Source of the DNA: Parelaphostrongylus tenuis
Lineage: Eukaryota > Nematoda > Chromadorea > Rhabditida > Metastrongylidae
NCBI GenBank assembly: GCA_019055375.1
Contig: JAHQIW010000189.1
Span: forward strand, 62,001-126,000
Length of the DNA stretch: 64,000 nucleotides
Direction: 5' to 3'
The position numbers and the translations under genes are program-made. The notes beneath the pieces were generated by a model, which did no database searches, was not told the origin of the DNA, and worked only from the letters and a program-made list of their open reading frames with translations. Positions 22,901 through 37,100 of this stretch are shown in pieces (the first letter of the stretch is position 1; each line of letters opens with the position of its first letter).

Positions 22901-25058
22901 TCAATTCCTGTCACAATGATGTGGAAAGTTTGAACTTATAAGGCATTTTGATGCAAGTTTACCAATTTGGGTTATTTGGACCAGCGCTAAATTATTGCGA
23001 ATCAACTCTCAGAAGAAAATCGTCGAATAAGTAGCTGTTGAATAAAATTATATGACGGAAATCTAGCAACTCCTATCAGACTGATATCTTCTGTTTTCAA
23101 ATCTGAAATGTTCAACGTTCCTATTCGAGATCTCTATGCTTAAAACACCAGCTTTTCGGCCCTTTTCGGCTTCTCAGTGTTTTGAAGTGCGTGATATTGC
23201 AAGTTCTCTGCAACACTAATGGAATTCATATAGACCTTAAGTGCGATGCGCCTTCATTGATTTCGCTTCATGTAGGGTTCGTTTATTTCTTGTCATAGAT
23301 AACCGCTTCCCTTGAGCACTCGCTGCAGCATTTCCTTCTCTCCTCCCCCTTTTTTAATATCCGGTTTCCATTCGTCACCCTTCTAATGATTTGTGTTGTC
23401 CAGTTTTTCTCTCTATGAAACATCATAATCTATAATATTGCTCTCGCTATCGTTTCGCTGCTTTTTCCTCTACTTCGCCGACCTCATTATTTCACGCTTA
23501 ACTATCGTTGAGATGAGAGTGAGCTTTCAGCCGATTGATTCCGTGTGACCCTGGGTCGAATGTGGACAAGTGGTGGCGAGCTGTTTATTGTTGCCACCTT
23601 AGTCGTCAATGCCACACCCCTTTCGTAGATGATGCTCCGCCTCCACTATCCATTAGGGTAATCCAACCCTCCAGCCGGGTCAGTTTCTCATACCAATACC
23701 TCCTACGATCCGCACACATCTTCATTTGCATATCGACCCTGAACATAATTTCATAGCATAACCAGCATAACCCGCAACATTGCAGCCAAATCGTCAATTT
23801 CCTAGGATAATTCTCATTGACAAGCTCTCCTCTGTTATGTGGATTCAATTACAAACCATCGTAAATGTGCGTGTTTCGCCTTTCTTTCTTCCCATCTCGA
23901 TGTTCCATGTAACAGCATTGCACATTGAAGCACAAAACTTTATACATACTCTCGTGTCCTTTTCTTTTTGATTTAACACTACGTTGTTAAAAGTTCTCCT
24001 GTGCCATTGTTCTCCAGTAATCATCGGCTCATTCAGACTGGAAGCGTTAAGATTTCGATCTATTCCTATCGCATATCTTATGCGCCCAATATGGCCGCTC
24101 TTCAGAGAAATAAAACAAGCGCCGTATATGCACCTCAAATTTCTCCTCATTTTATAGTTTTTGGCTGGAGTATTCATCGCAACAACGCACGACATTTGAT
24201 GGTAGCTGCATATTCTCTAGATAGCTTCTCTAGTTTTGTCTAAGTGGAGGTGGATTTTTCCTCTTGCAGAACGGCCCTGAATCGTTTATTTCCACTCAAA
24301 CGTTTACTTTTTCCTTTTAATCCGCATGCATGACCCAATTGTAAAAACATGCGAACGTACGAAATTTGTACACAGGAAGTGAATTCAGCCGTTTCTAACG
24401 GCAGTGCCTTGGTCGCTGTCGGTCGAGGTTTTACTAAGTATTATTACGCCGGCCAGACAGCTATAGACCAGAATGACTTCAAAAGCCAGAAGTCACTCCA
24501 GAGAGAGGACGACTTAAATTGTTATCTGAGTGCCAAATTAATTTGTCGAGAAACAGCTATTTTTTATTAGAATTTCATTATGAATTGGTAAGGAGGTCTT
24601 TTTTATCCTTACTTCAATGTTTCAATGCTAGTTATGAATATAAAAATATCTCTAAGAACTAGTAAACTCACATGTTCACTGTTCGTTCGAGCCTCTCCGA
24701 ATGCTCGTAATATCAGCTTATTCCTTTAGTTCAAACACTCTCTAATGTAAACAATCTTTGTCATTTATTTTTCTCAGCCCCGGTAATGAGAAAGACAATA
24801 TTAGCAGAAAAACTGGACTTCTTCTATTCCATTTTTTGCTCAAATTTTTGCAACTGTTCTTTTCTTCGGTGGTTTTAAGTCTCCTGCTCTATTTAGTGCT
24901 TCAATTTTCTGGGAGAACCTCGTTTTGCCTCCTTTTTGCGGGCTATTCCATACATTCCGACATGTTTCGTGCTCGTCGCAATTCTATTCAATTAAGTGCC
25001 TTTATTTTGTTGGAAAGTTCGTCGTAATTTCCCGAGAGGGGCGTTTGTAGATGTTGCG
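22901..25058. other. Intergenic region upstream of plexin
   Basis: Presumably includes the plexin promoter and 5'UTR. No TATA-like or trans-splice acceptor site could be assigned with confidence. Short frames such as 24349-24570 and 23606-23848 (minus) have no recognisable domain. Confidence 0.45.
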
Positions 25059-25181
25059 ATGCGAGGACTTTTTCGTCTTCTGATCGGTTTCGTCCACTTC
25101 CACAATGTACTCATCGCCTCCTCGCAACACTTCTACTACTCGAAGACCTCTATCAATAACGTCGTCACTGACGGCGGCAAG
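25059..25181 (+). CDS. plx: Plexin exon 1: signal peptide and start of Sema
   Basis: The first in-frame ATG gives MRGLFRLLIGFVHFHNVLIA, a short basic start plus hydrophobic core typical of a signal peptide, then INNVVTDGGK to a GTTTGT donor in phase 0. Joined to exon 2 this makes the classic plexin/semaphorin strand VVTDGGK-IYIGAVNEI. The overlapping minus-strand frame is a shadow. Confidence 0.85.
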
Positions 25182-28100
25182 GTTTGTCATCCCGTTTTCT
25201 AAATTGGCAAAAAAACTCAGCCTCAGAAATTATTCTATCACTAGCAATTTTGAGCAGCGTAAAAAAGAGGTTATTATTCTTGACAACAAAAAACTTTTTG
25301 CTTAGAAAGTCCAACAATTGGGAAAAGACTTAGAATCGGTGATGCTACGGTTTTCTGTCACATACGTAGCATCCTACATCTTTATAATATTTGTAATACC
25401 AAAACGGTTGAAACGTGGATGGGAAAGAAGCATAGGACTGGCCTCGATAGTACGGCGCGTAACAGTTAAACCCCTTGTTTAGTTAAATCTTACTGTATAA
25501 GATTTCTTATATTTATGATTCATGTTCTTCTTTTATACATTTTACTCATCAGTTTTAGTTTGCTTATGTAGCTGTAAGATACAGATGTTATTAAATTTAT
25601 TTGGAGAAAAAATTTTCGCATTGAAATAAAATTCGAACGGAGTTCGCAGGATCGAATAATTGATGATGCTTTTTACTAAACAAAGGGGCAGATTTTTAGT
25701 ATAATCGACTAGTTAGTAGAAAATGTGGTCACTGGTGCATGAGAAACTACAAACATGAAATTTTCGGTTACTAAATCCATTTTAAATCGAATACTCGGAT
25801 ATTCGAATATTCGTATACATTGGCTTGATTTGATATTTAAGTGGGACGTCAGTCAGCTTTTTCGCTGAACCACGTAGAGCATGACACTTAATCATCGGTA
25901 ATGGCCTATGAATATGTTATAAGTTTGCGCAATTTAATCCGCCATAGTGGACATCACGACGGTGAGGTGTACGAGTGAACCGGAAGGAACTTATAGCCTT
26001 CAGTATGATGTTGAGTGAGAAGATAGCCTTCGCTCACAATCCAGTGGTGAAGCTGAAGGGTCACGAATGATGCGAAATACGCGCCTATCTCCGAGCGCGC
26101 GTGTCCACCAAAAAACATCACTCACAATCCAACTGAACAGAGCGGAAGGAGTGCTAGCGATCCGAAACGAACACCGTGGTATTCAGGGACAAGACACCGT
26201 TCGATCGTTGTCCTTGCGTGATCTTTAACTTTTAAACTCCTATACAATGGACGACATTTTTCAGTATCGAGAAATTTGAATAAGGTAAAGGGTACAAATT
26301 TGCTAGTGAGTGAATGACATATACAGGCAACACGATGGTCTTAAGTGGGAATCACGCTGGTTTGCTAAAGAACTGAAAGAAAGTGCAGATAATTGAAACT
26401 CCTAGGGAGTTTTCGTGAAAATTGCATCAAATAATGCATTTGAAGGTCTTTGAATGCCTTTTCACGGAAAGAATAAGCAATAAATATACGTTAAATTCTT
26501 TCTTTAAATTCAAATTCTTTCTTTCTTTGAATTTAAATTTAAAATTTCTGTTATGAAATTAGGCAGAGAATAAAGTTGAATGCTTAGTCCTCTTCTTGAA
26601 GTTGGAACACATCTGAATTCAAAACACCCCCATTGTTGAAGGCTTTTCTCATAAAGTAATCTGCTAACAAGCGTATGAAGACGGCTCACAACATCTGAAT
26701 CTAAGGGGCTGAATTATCACCCGATAAATGAACGAGAAATAGTCACCTATTTTAGAAAATTATTATGTTACATTCTGCAGTCTTAACACTACTCATTTCG
26801 TTCAAATTGCAGATTTATATCGGGGCCGTAAATGAAATTGCCGTACTGTCTGAAGACGAACTCGTTCCACTACACTCTGTTATTACTGGCCCCATCAATG
26901 ACTCTGTTTTGTGCAGTTTTGACGGCAGTAGTTGCCTGAGGAATGCAGTTTTGCGTGAAACCGACAATTACAACAAGGTGCTGCAAGTACTTCCCAATGG
27001 CGTGCTTCATTGTGGCTCCGTTCGACAAGGTGATTTAGAATTTTTTAGCACTTCATGAGAACTCAAACTATATATGTGGTAATTCTAGCCACTACATGAA
27101 GAAGAGTGCAGTATCGGTTAGGTGCAGTAACATTTTATTATGGACAAACGCATTAAAGGATAAAGGATAATGCGTTCGGTGTCGATCCCTGGGGGATGCG
27201 TCATGCATTTGTTTTCAATTTTTAACTTCAAAGTGATTGAATTCATATCTGGCTTTTACGATAATTCGCGTTGGCCTCCCGCTGTATCGAGTCAGTGCTC
27301 CTTTTCCTCTGGGACAAGTTTGCTACTAATTCAGCACCGTTTAACCGACCTCGGAGGGATGGATGGCTTGGTGAGCTAAGAGCGCGAGATAGAACCATCG
27401 CCCTCGTGTGCGGAGCAGAGCCTCTAACCACTGCACCCACATGCGCATCATTACATCGAAATAGCAATTTTTTATATAGTTAGCATATTTGTAGAAGTCT
27501 GATCGTAACAAACTTCTCATTAGAATAGGCTTAAAGTGTTTCGTCTCAAGACTATGATCAACGCGTATTCAAATATAACATGATACTTACAAGATAGATA
27601 GAAACTATCAGGAATCTGCTCCATGCATTCTCTGCTCGACCTGTCAGTGATGTCGTCAGGAGACGTGCCGGTTGCTTCAATCTCACCGACAGCTTCTTGC
27701 GTCTCGATAGTGCTCTCACCCACACGTCTTGCTGTGGCAGTTTCCTATTCGGGTGATTCACCATACAGGGACCCGTTTCCCGCTGTTGCTATAAGAGAAC
27801 TACCAAGTTACTCGGTATTAAACGCAGGTAAGCTCATAATATTATTATAAATGCAAATCACTATGTATCCAAATCACTTCTGTTTAATTTATTGCTCAAA
27901 TTCAAGTTTCCTTATCGGGCAGGGTTTCGTTTCGATGCATTTTTGAAGTATGGATGTTCCCAAAAGAGACTCTGGGGACACCATAGTTTGAATATGGCTC
28001 CAAATACTTAGTGATTTGCTAAACGCAATTAACCCGAAATCGAATTCTTAATCTGTCACAACGTCAAATCTTTGAGTAAATTCTGGTCAAGAACCAAAAA

Positions 28101-31100
28101 GGTTTGCATTAGCATTTGCTGGCCTTCATTTATCATGGACTTTTATAAACTGTAGGACCACTTCTGACTCTTCAGGAAGCCTTGAAGGTGAAGCGGCCGT
28201 GTTTCTACGAGCTGAGTTGCGTCTATCGTTTATCGTTCATTACTTGACGATCTTCCACTATGAGCACTACGTGTTCATTGCCGCAGTTCAATCGCAGGAC
28301 ACTCGTCAGATGCGTTCCTTGCCAAGAGTGTCGAAGCTGCTCCGATTCTGCGACAACGATACGAGGTGAGTTCTCTGGCAAACTGCACAACTACTTGATT
28401 TTTCGCGGATAATTGACGCTTCTAATCCATATTTGAATTTCCTCTTTCTATGAGTACTAATGTTTTATCCCTAGATTAGATCTAAGTTGAAGTGCTAAAT
28501 ATATGCTTTGATTTTTCGAAATTTAAAACTGTTGATATGGCACTGTAGTGTCTATAGGATAAAACAGTCCTTGAACTTGCGCCTTTCGAAGCTGTCTTCT
28601 TTTGACCTGTTGTTTCCCTCCTACCTTTTGCTTTCTGGGGCTATATTCAGTATCACGATTGTCTCAAAAAATTCAGCGGTCTGACCTTCCTTGGCTCCCA
28701 CAGAGGGATACAGACAGATTTCGGTGCACATAGATATCGCACTCCAATGACACTCTTCTAAGAAGTTCGAGAATGTATTAGGAAACTTCATTAATCGATT
28801 ATCGATCTGACTTAATCGTTCATACAATATTTGTTATATGCCAGCAGCAGGTATAAACGCGGCCGGTCAAAACTACGTGAATTTGTTTTAACCAGCAAGG
28901 TCTTTGCAAAAGTCTCTCCTTTATAGAAATTTTTGCGTCTTCTTCTGGTTTTCATGTGAAGTGCTCTGTTCTTTTGCATAACATTTGCTCCTACGGCATT
29001 TTCTCCTCGGTTTTCCTTTCGTTTCTACTTGTATAAAAATGCTGTTGACAGTTATAAAAGCTATTTTCTTCACACCTTTTTAACAACATTACAGCTATTT
29101 TCTTCACCAGTTTTCGATATGACTGGTTAATCATTTCTACGGCATCTGATTCAATTTCCTCACTTCTCTCTTTTTTCGCTTTTTCGAAAAGTATTACTAT
29201 TGCTAATTATTAAGCTATTTTCTTCCTAGTAGTAATAATAACGATAATGAGTTCAACTCTAAGGAATTTTGACCACAATGATCTTCATTTCTTCAGTCAA
29301 TCACCTCGACTATAACCACCTCGTGCTTGCTCCAGTCGCCTCTGACTGAAAGCATTTATCATGTTCGAATCACTTTTGGCCGTCGAATAGCCGTCAGCTT
29401 TTCACTCATCGCGACCGCGTTTCCAATGAAATTCCCATAAGGACGCTTGGTCTCCCGCGCTTCGAAAAGCCTTCAACTTCTTAGCGCGACTCACAAATTT
29501 GTGACTTTTCGTGAATTTTTCAGAAAAAAAGCTGGTGACTATATGTTCTAGAACGCAAGAGATTAACATATCCAAAAATATAATAAGGAGTGAAGCTTCT
29601 GGAATTTATTAATTCAGAGTTCTTAGCTCTCCATACTTTCGAATCCATTAAGCATCGGAAAGATTATTAAGCTACATACTCGTCATAAAAATGACTCTTA
29701 GTGATATACCGATATAACGAGTCAGCGTTTCCTCCAGAGTATCAAACCAATCACCCTGTTTCTGTTGAGAAAACCTCTAACCACTGCGACGTGCGTCGTC
29801 GATATATCGCTATGATGGTGTGATAGCGTCAGTGACGCAAAGCTCTTCAACTACTGCCGGAGTTTTTCCCATTTTTGTACAAGTTCATGGTGATGACTAG
29901 AATCAAAGACAATGTGATGCTGCTTCCTTGATCGGTAATGCGCCAATGAATGAAAGCAGCCGCTGACAACAGCTTGGCATTATTTGAGTTGGCTACGTGC
30001 CAGTCTGCTCCACCTATTCTCAATCCGTGTTTGCTCAATTCAGCTTCTATCTGGATTTGTTTGCGTGTTTGCTAATTGCCCATCTCGCTGAGCCAGCATC
30101 ACTTTTCCGGCATGATATCCTTGACTAGTGAAATGAGCCACAGTTATTGAAACCACCTAGCTACAAGGAGGCTTTTTTATATGACCGATGTAAGAGGGTT
30201 ATTCACATGCCGGTTATAAAATGCAGAAAAATTAAAGATGTAAAATTATATGGGAAATAATAGCAGTATTTGATACTAAACAATGTATGCAAATTTCACG
30301 TTGACATTGTCGTTATTTGATTTTTTGCTTTAAATGCTTCATTTTTGTTGTGAAAATGTATGATGAATTATTCTTACTGGAATTATTTGGTATTAACTAA
30401 ATCAATAACTAAAATCAAAAAATGTGTCGAGCCTTGTTGACTAACTGTCTAATTAGCTATCGACTAAATCTATCAAGAGCAAGGTTTGATTACTTGAGTA
30501 TGAAGCCTATTCATTCACCTCCAAGAATTGTTAATAGGTTGTAAACCAAGTTCTGTCATATTTTCTGTTATCTTCATTTATTTACAATTAATTCAATTCT
30601 TGATTTTTTCTCGCGTTTGATGTAATTCGAAAGCTCGTGACATCGAGATTTCGAAAATATATGAGCCAATTTATATTTTTCAACTGTACAAATAATTTTC
30701 ACTTTAGAATGAATGCAGGTGCTTTATTACATCAGCGATTTTGGCAAAGAGTTTCCTACCGGGCAAGATTGCAAAGGCGTGAATCCAGATAGATCCATGA
30801 AGAGGTGTTGAAGATGGTGCTTAAAGCAGCATTTAGACTACATGGTTCTGTGGACGACCCGAGCGTGACTGATCCTCCATACTGTTCTCTCCGGCTTTGA
30901 AGTGTGCGAACCATTTCCCAACCGTCTTTTCTGCAACCGTATCATCGCCCCAAGCCCCATTAATCTTGCGCGCCGCTTCACTAACGTTTTCTCCTACGCG
31001 GCATTCGTGCATGAGTAGCAAGCGAAATTGTTCTCACTACAGTTCCACCTTAAAGCAAGTATAGCCACTTGTATACTAAAATGTTTGCAAGAAAATGAGC

Positions 31101-34100
31101 AATTGAACGATGCCAGGATTATGCATTTCTAATTAATAAATTTGGTGCTCATTTTTCTAGTGCTAAAACTCATGGAATGACCTAATGTAAGTAACAAAAG
31201 AATGTTGACAATTTGAGTTCCCAACTTAATAGGAAAAAATTTTACACATTTACCAAAATTGGATGGCATACCCATTTGGAATCTTAAGATTGCGATTTTT
31301 CTAATGGTATCAAGCACAATAAAAGGACCAAGAAATGAATTATTGTAAATAAATAAAGATAAAAAAACGACAGAAGCAAGTTTCCAACCTAGTAATCCAC
31401 GGTTCGCATGAATGTGTGTTTAGCAGCCTTGCAGCCTTATAAATTCGATTTGTCACATCTTCTCAAACTGTCGTAGATTTGGATAACTTTTTATCTAACC
31501 GCCTATTGCGGTGTTATGATGTTTTCAATAAACCCAATGATGTAGATTTCTCGTCCGTTGCAAGAATCGTTGTTATCTTGGAGGAGTCCAAGTCGAAGTA
31601 ACTAAACTCTCCATCCCCACTCCGATTTATATAGGCTAGTGAATTCTGGTGGTAAAGGCGTGTGAAATCATCAGCACGCTTGGCTATTCCTGGGAATTCA
31701 CTCTCCACCACCATTCAACGTGCCTGTGATGAGAGAAAATAAGAGGCACTCAAGCTATAGTCGAATCCATATCGAAAATTGACCACATCTATGAAGACGA
31801 TTGTGACACAAGGGAACGAATGGAAATTCTACCGCCTGAGAGATACATGGAAACAAGTTTCTCAATGTCGAAACAAATTGCTCTCTCATTGTTGATTTTT
31901 TTTTCATGAGGCTATTTTCCTATGCAGATCAAAGAAACGTGCTCACTAATGATGACTAGTTCTATTGAAAAAATGGGGCGAGCATTTGGTACTTGATCTT
32001 TTGTGTTCCTTCGTAAGGCCTATTATAACCCAATTATCTGGCTGACACTGAAGTGACCTATGCGGCACTATTCTAGGCTCCGACATCTATTCTAGCCAGC
32101 TTTCAAATTGTTGCATCCATAACAGAGGGTGTAGAGTTATAAGTTACTGAAATGGTAATCATAGAATGCGTCATACTTGTGAGAGAAATAAATAGAATCA
32201 ACGATTCACCTCAAATTCATTCACCTTCATGCTAAGATCCGACTACTCGCCGGATTCTCTTCACTCACGATGCGACGGTGCATCTCCGCCTGCCGAATAA
32301 TGACTATAATTGGATTACCATACATTCCGCCACATATCGGGCCACACAGAAATGAGATGAGGGCAATTCGTAAACGTAGCAAGTAATTGGAGAATATCGA
32401 AAGGGCAGCGGAAGAAAGTTTCAATTCGAAAATTCAACTAGTTTGTGAAATTTTCGTTTTTATAGAGTAACCTGAGCGTGAGGATTTTCAGTCGTCATAA
32501 CCGTTCAATTGATAGTCGCCAAGAGTGTCAAAACTGATCATGACGACAAAATATCTCTTTTATTAAATCGTCCACCACCAACATAAGTCTTCCCATTCTT
32601 TCAAGCTTTGTATAGATGGAATCAACAAACTTGCCTTCCTATTTTTTCGAAATCCTATCATAGCTTGCCTGCTTAGCCTGGTGAGAGTTCGTGGAACTGG
32701 AGCCACAGCTGTCGCTTTTTGTTTGAAGGGAAAGTGGCCTTGGTATCTTTTCTCACCCCCCTTTTTTCACACATCCTTATTATTAGTAAAAATCAACTTC
32801 TATTTTTTAGTAGAGGAAAAAATTCAGAACTTTGTTAATCAGGTCAGTAAAGAAGTTTCGGGACACTTGTAAGAAACTGAAAATTTATGCATGAACTCCA
32901 CACAAAAGCAATAATAATTACTCTTCAAAATATAAGCCCATCGGTGAGCCAAGTTTCGGATCTCTTCGGTACACCCACTTCTCGTACGAAGTCCAACGCG
33001 TTCCCAAAATCGATCACTCAGTGGATTGTTGAGCAGTTGGCGTTGAATTCCAACTTTTCTTGCGATTTGTGCTCTAGTGAGTTCGTGCGGATTTTGCTGG
33101 ATCGTGAAGTAATATCTAGGCCTTCAGTGGGAACATCTTACATAAGAAAGTGAAATGTTCCCATGATATGCATGAGAGTTATCTCACGCGTATTAGACTT
33201 CCCAGAACTTTTTTCTAACCGTAGTATTAGCCATTACCGTGTTTCAGATCGTGGCGATTGCCCTAATGATGAGTTGGTCTATTTTGCCCCTTAATATACT
33301 TCTTATTAAGTAGTAACTAAACAGTGCAAAGAAAAACTGGCATCAACTGTTCAATGAAAGGCATAAAATCGAGAATGCTTTTCTCTCAGTGATAGCCGAT
33401 TTATATACAGAATATCTTCCATCTTCTTGGAAGCATCAAATTTGAAGTTTAAAAAAAAACTACTAAACTACTAAAACTACTAAAAACTAAACTGGGGAGA
33501 TTTCCTCAGATGAATCAAATAAGTGATGCAGTAATTACCTTAGGTTCATCTCGTATTCTGAAGTGGAACTGCAGTGTCGATCTGAAGACAATTCGAACTT
33601 CCCACACATGACAGCCGCATTTATTCACGGTCAGTTACTTTATGAGTGATGAACACCTTTGTAAGTCTAACTGCCGTTGGGCGGTTTCTTTCAGATGTCG
33701 TGCAAGTGTATCGTCGGGGGATTTGAGATTTTTCTTTCTTTCCTCAAGTTTTTTTTTTTTGCTAACATTGAAATGCCTACGACACTTTTATGTTGGCATT
33801 TCACGAATAAAGCGACTAAAAACAACAAAGAAATTTCGAAAAAGCGATGAAGTACAACTTCTTTTCTTTTCATTAAGCAGGTTCTCCTTATTGGAAGAAG
33901 CCCTGCTTGTATGAAATTAACAAGTTGTAAGTGCACGAAGTGATGATTAAATACGATGATAACAACATGAATATCCTGAAACACTGACCGAAATGATCTT
34001 TCTATAGGAGATTATCTTGTCGGTGCGTTCACGACGTCTCCGTCAGGAACGAGGTCGGCAATTTGTTTGTTCTCAATGCAACGTCTGAAACTGATATTCT

Positions 34101-37100
34101 GGTACAATATCGACCGATGTCGTGGCGGAACCGATTCGATTGGTCTACCCCATATCGGCAGGGATGCTAAGTGCCTAAATGTAAGCAATTTCTCATCCAA
34201 CTGTTGATTCCAAAACAAAGACTATCTTATATAGCGCTGCGAGCTCACTCTGTTGAGTGACGACATGAAAGCATAGCTAAGACGGTGGTGGTGTGGGCTG
34301 ATTGACAGCTCTTTAGGATGTTCCTTGCGATTGGTTTCTTCAAGCGCGCATTTTTCGCTTATTATTTCAGCTAGAGTTCAACCGACCACTAGACAATTCA
34401 TGAATTTATATAGATTTATTCCATTTATCGACAAAAATTACTCACCTGACACTCTTTCAAGTATTAGTTTCATCAGCTACGATCCGCAAGAATATCTTTC
34501 ACAGAAATCACGCCTCCCACTGGACGAGGAAACATGCGAGCTGGGTGTTGGTGGCTCATTTGAAGCTGACGAGATTGCGGTCGCCGAAGTTACAGTGAAG
34601 ATAACATCTCTAAGTGGTATCACGTCGCCGCAGATTCTTCTGGCCGGTACCGACGATGGCCAGATTCTTCAGGTGAGCCGTCCTTCCTCACTAATATGAT
34701 GAGTTCTCAGTGTTCGTTATGTGGTCTATTCATTCCAATCTGGTGTTTTTGTGTCATCATTGCCATCTGGACCACACCAGCTCTCTGTTATGACAAAAGG
34801 ACTGCCGGGTGTGTGATTTATCCGACACATGACACATTCGTAATGCATCTATTCATGATAATATATGCATCTTATATAATAATTTTCGTTGAGGGAGACG
34901 CAGTAACTGTAGAGGTTCAGGATTGGAAGCTATGCTATGCTATAACAATGTAATAATGAAACTGAATTCGGTATTGACAAGTGCTGAAATTATAGATAAC
35001 GGTTTTTTTGTCAGAAGTTAAGTATTCCAATGAATATCCATTATTTCAATAAAATTACCTATCACTCCCAATCGATTCCTATTTTTATCATTGGCTGAAC
35101 ATTTTCTATTAATTTGCACTAAATTCACTGTGCAGAACCTTTTTATGACTTTGATTCTTTTAAACCAAGCTAGCTCATAATTTATAAAATTTATTAGAAC
35201 AAGAAAAAATAATAATCCTCAATCAGGAAAATCTATTGTTACGGCCTCGTGAAATCTCCTCTTTTCAAATCAAAAACTGAACACTTCATAACTTCTAAAA
35301 GGAGAGTTGTATCAATCAAGGTATGCGTCAAAACAATGCAGTCCTGCTAAAGTACTCCACTTCTTAATAATATGTCTATTCAAAAACATGCATGAGGTTT
35401 CTGGATCCAAAAAATCCCTGACAATTTTTTTGATTTCTAACTGATTGACAGGTTCTTTCCTGCTAGTAAAGTTGTCTAGACTTTTGGAGAACTGCCGATA
35501 ATCGTGCAATGTTCCACTTCACCAAAGTCGATTTGATTCGATTAGTGCAAAAACTCGTATTTCATTGAAAATGACTGTGCTACAGAATTTTAGCTCATAT
35601 CAACTCTGTTACCACGAAGGTGGTACTATCGAAATCACAGGGTACAGTGAAGCCTTTTGCCATTGTGTAATTCATCAGTAGAGCAGTTTAATGGAGTAAT
35701 AAGTGGTTCGTGATACGTCTAGTAAAAAAATACTCATAGTTAGATTCGTACTTACAACTGCTCAACTTTAAGGCCAGTACTTATGAATTGTGTAACAGAA
35801 TTCGCTGTTTTCGGCTCATCATCGCCTGCCGTAGTCGCTATCGTCTATGTGTGATCTTTTAGTTTTTGGACAGTGTGTAATATTTTGATTCTACTATGAC
35901 TATGGACCTGTAACAGATGATATATGCTGTACAGTACAAAGGTTAACGTAACCGCTAGTTTTAAATCTAACTCTAGGGAGTCGGCAGTCGGCGTTTGTCT
36001 TTAGCAAACCTTGTGAGAGCGTCGTTCGGTGTTATACATAATCTTATTTTCGTCTAGGGTTTTCTAATGAAAGATCGATTGTTTTTCCATGAAAAAGTGC
36101 AGTGCAGTCTTCGTAATGTTAATTTCATGCCTGACATCCTTTTCACCGCAGAAATCACCTGAGGACTTTCAAAACAATTCTTTAGTTTGAACCAATTCCT
36201 CCAGTCATAGTCGGTGCTGATATATTCCTAAAATCGCTATTGTACCGTACAAATACTACCAGTACTATGGACAAATGCACATTGCTATCACAACGGGTAC
36301 TACGGTTCTATGGAGGAACGTTGAACATAAAGAAATTTTGGCATAATATTTAAAAGCGATTTCACAACCGTGATGTTGATGGCACATGTGGTGCTTACGA
36401 GCAATTAATTTTAATCGCATGTTATCATCTGGAATTTTGCAAGTCATCGAGTTGTTTGAAGGACACCAATAACCTTCATCTGCCTTTCCACTCCACAACT
36501 GTACACAAACTCCGCGTGCTCGTAGATCACTAAATGCACACTCGTTTCTACGATTTTTTGATGGCGGATTTTATCTCAATATCATACGATAGCAGCAGTT
36601 GCAGCAGCCGCGGTTTACCTACTCACTTGTTTGATCCCTCTGCAGCTGAAAAACTTTTACGTGTATCCAGTCTCACTAGTGAGGACCACGGGGGCTTTCC
36701 CTCTGACGCAAACTCCCACAATCGCGGCTCCAACTGGTAGCCCTGTATGGCGCCGTGTTGTTCGTGTGCGACGAGGCAGGAGAGTGTCAGTCAGCTGTTA
36801 CGAGTCTCTAGAGACATGATTTATTGCCACTGAAAGATGGATTCGCGACGACCGCGAAATCCATTTCACTTCAACGACAAAAAAGGTCATGCCGTGGGGC
36901 TGTCGACGCCGATTTTATCGACACTATTTTGTCCGCGACGACCTGGCTCAATCCCTACGATCCTTGTGAAACACTAAGCTTAAGGAAACTTAGTCACATT
37001 CCATAGACATATGAATACTGTAGAGAAAGTGAGACGTGAAATCTGATATTTCTGTATCAAAGACTCCCACCTCTACTATGTGTTACCGCGGCACCGCGCT

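Noticed and set aside
25002..25190. Minus-strand 62-codon frame with protein-like sequence (VVEVLRGGDEYIVEV)
   Set aside because: It is the shadow of plexin exon 1, whose plus-strand reading gives a signal peptide and joins exon 2 in phase to make the Sema start.
26460..26560. AT-rich hairpin-like run (AAATTCTTTCTTT / AAATTTAAATTT) upstream of exon 2
   Set aside because: Low-complexity sequence; pairing is no better than expected from composition.
33430..33492. ACTACTAAA microsatellite near plexin exon 5 as a regulatory element
   Set aside because: Simple sequence with no other support; it may merely precede the acceptor at 33542.
34325..34504. Upstream part of the plus-strand frame before plexin exon 7
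   Set aside because: The frame is open but an acceptor at 34503-34504 fits phase 0 and family length; the upstream text does not match the Sema domain and would break phase.
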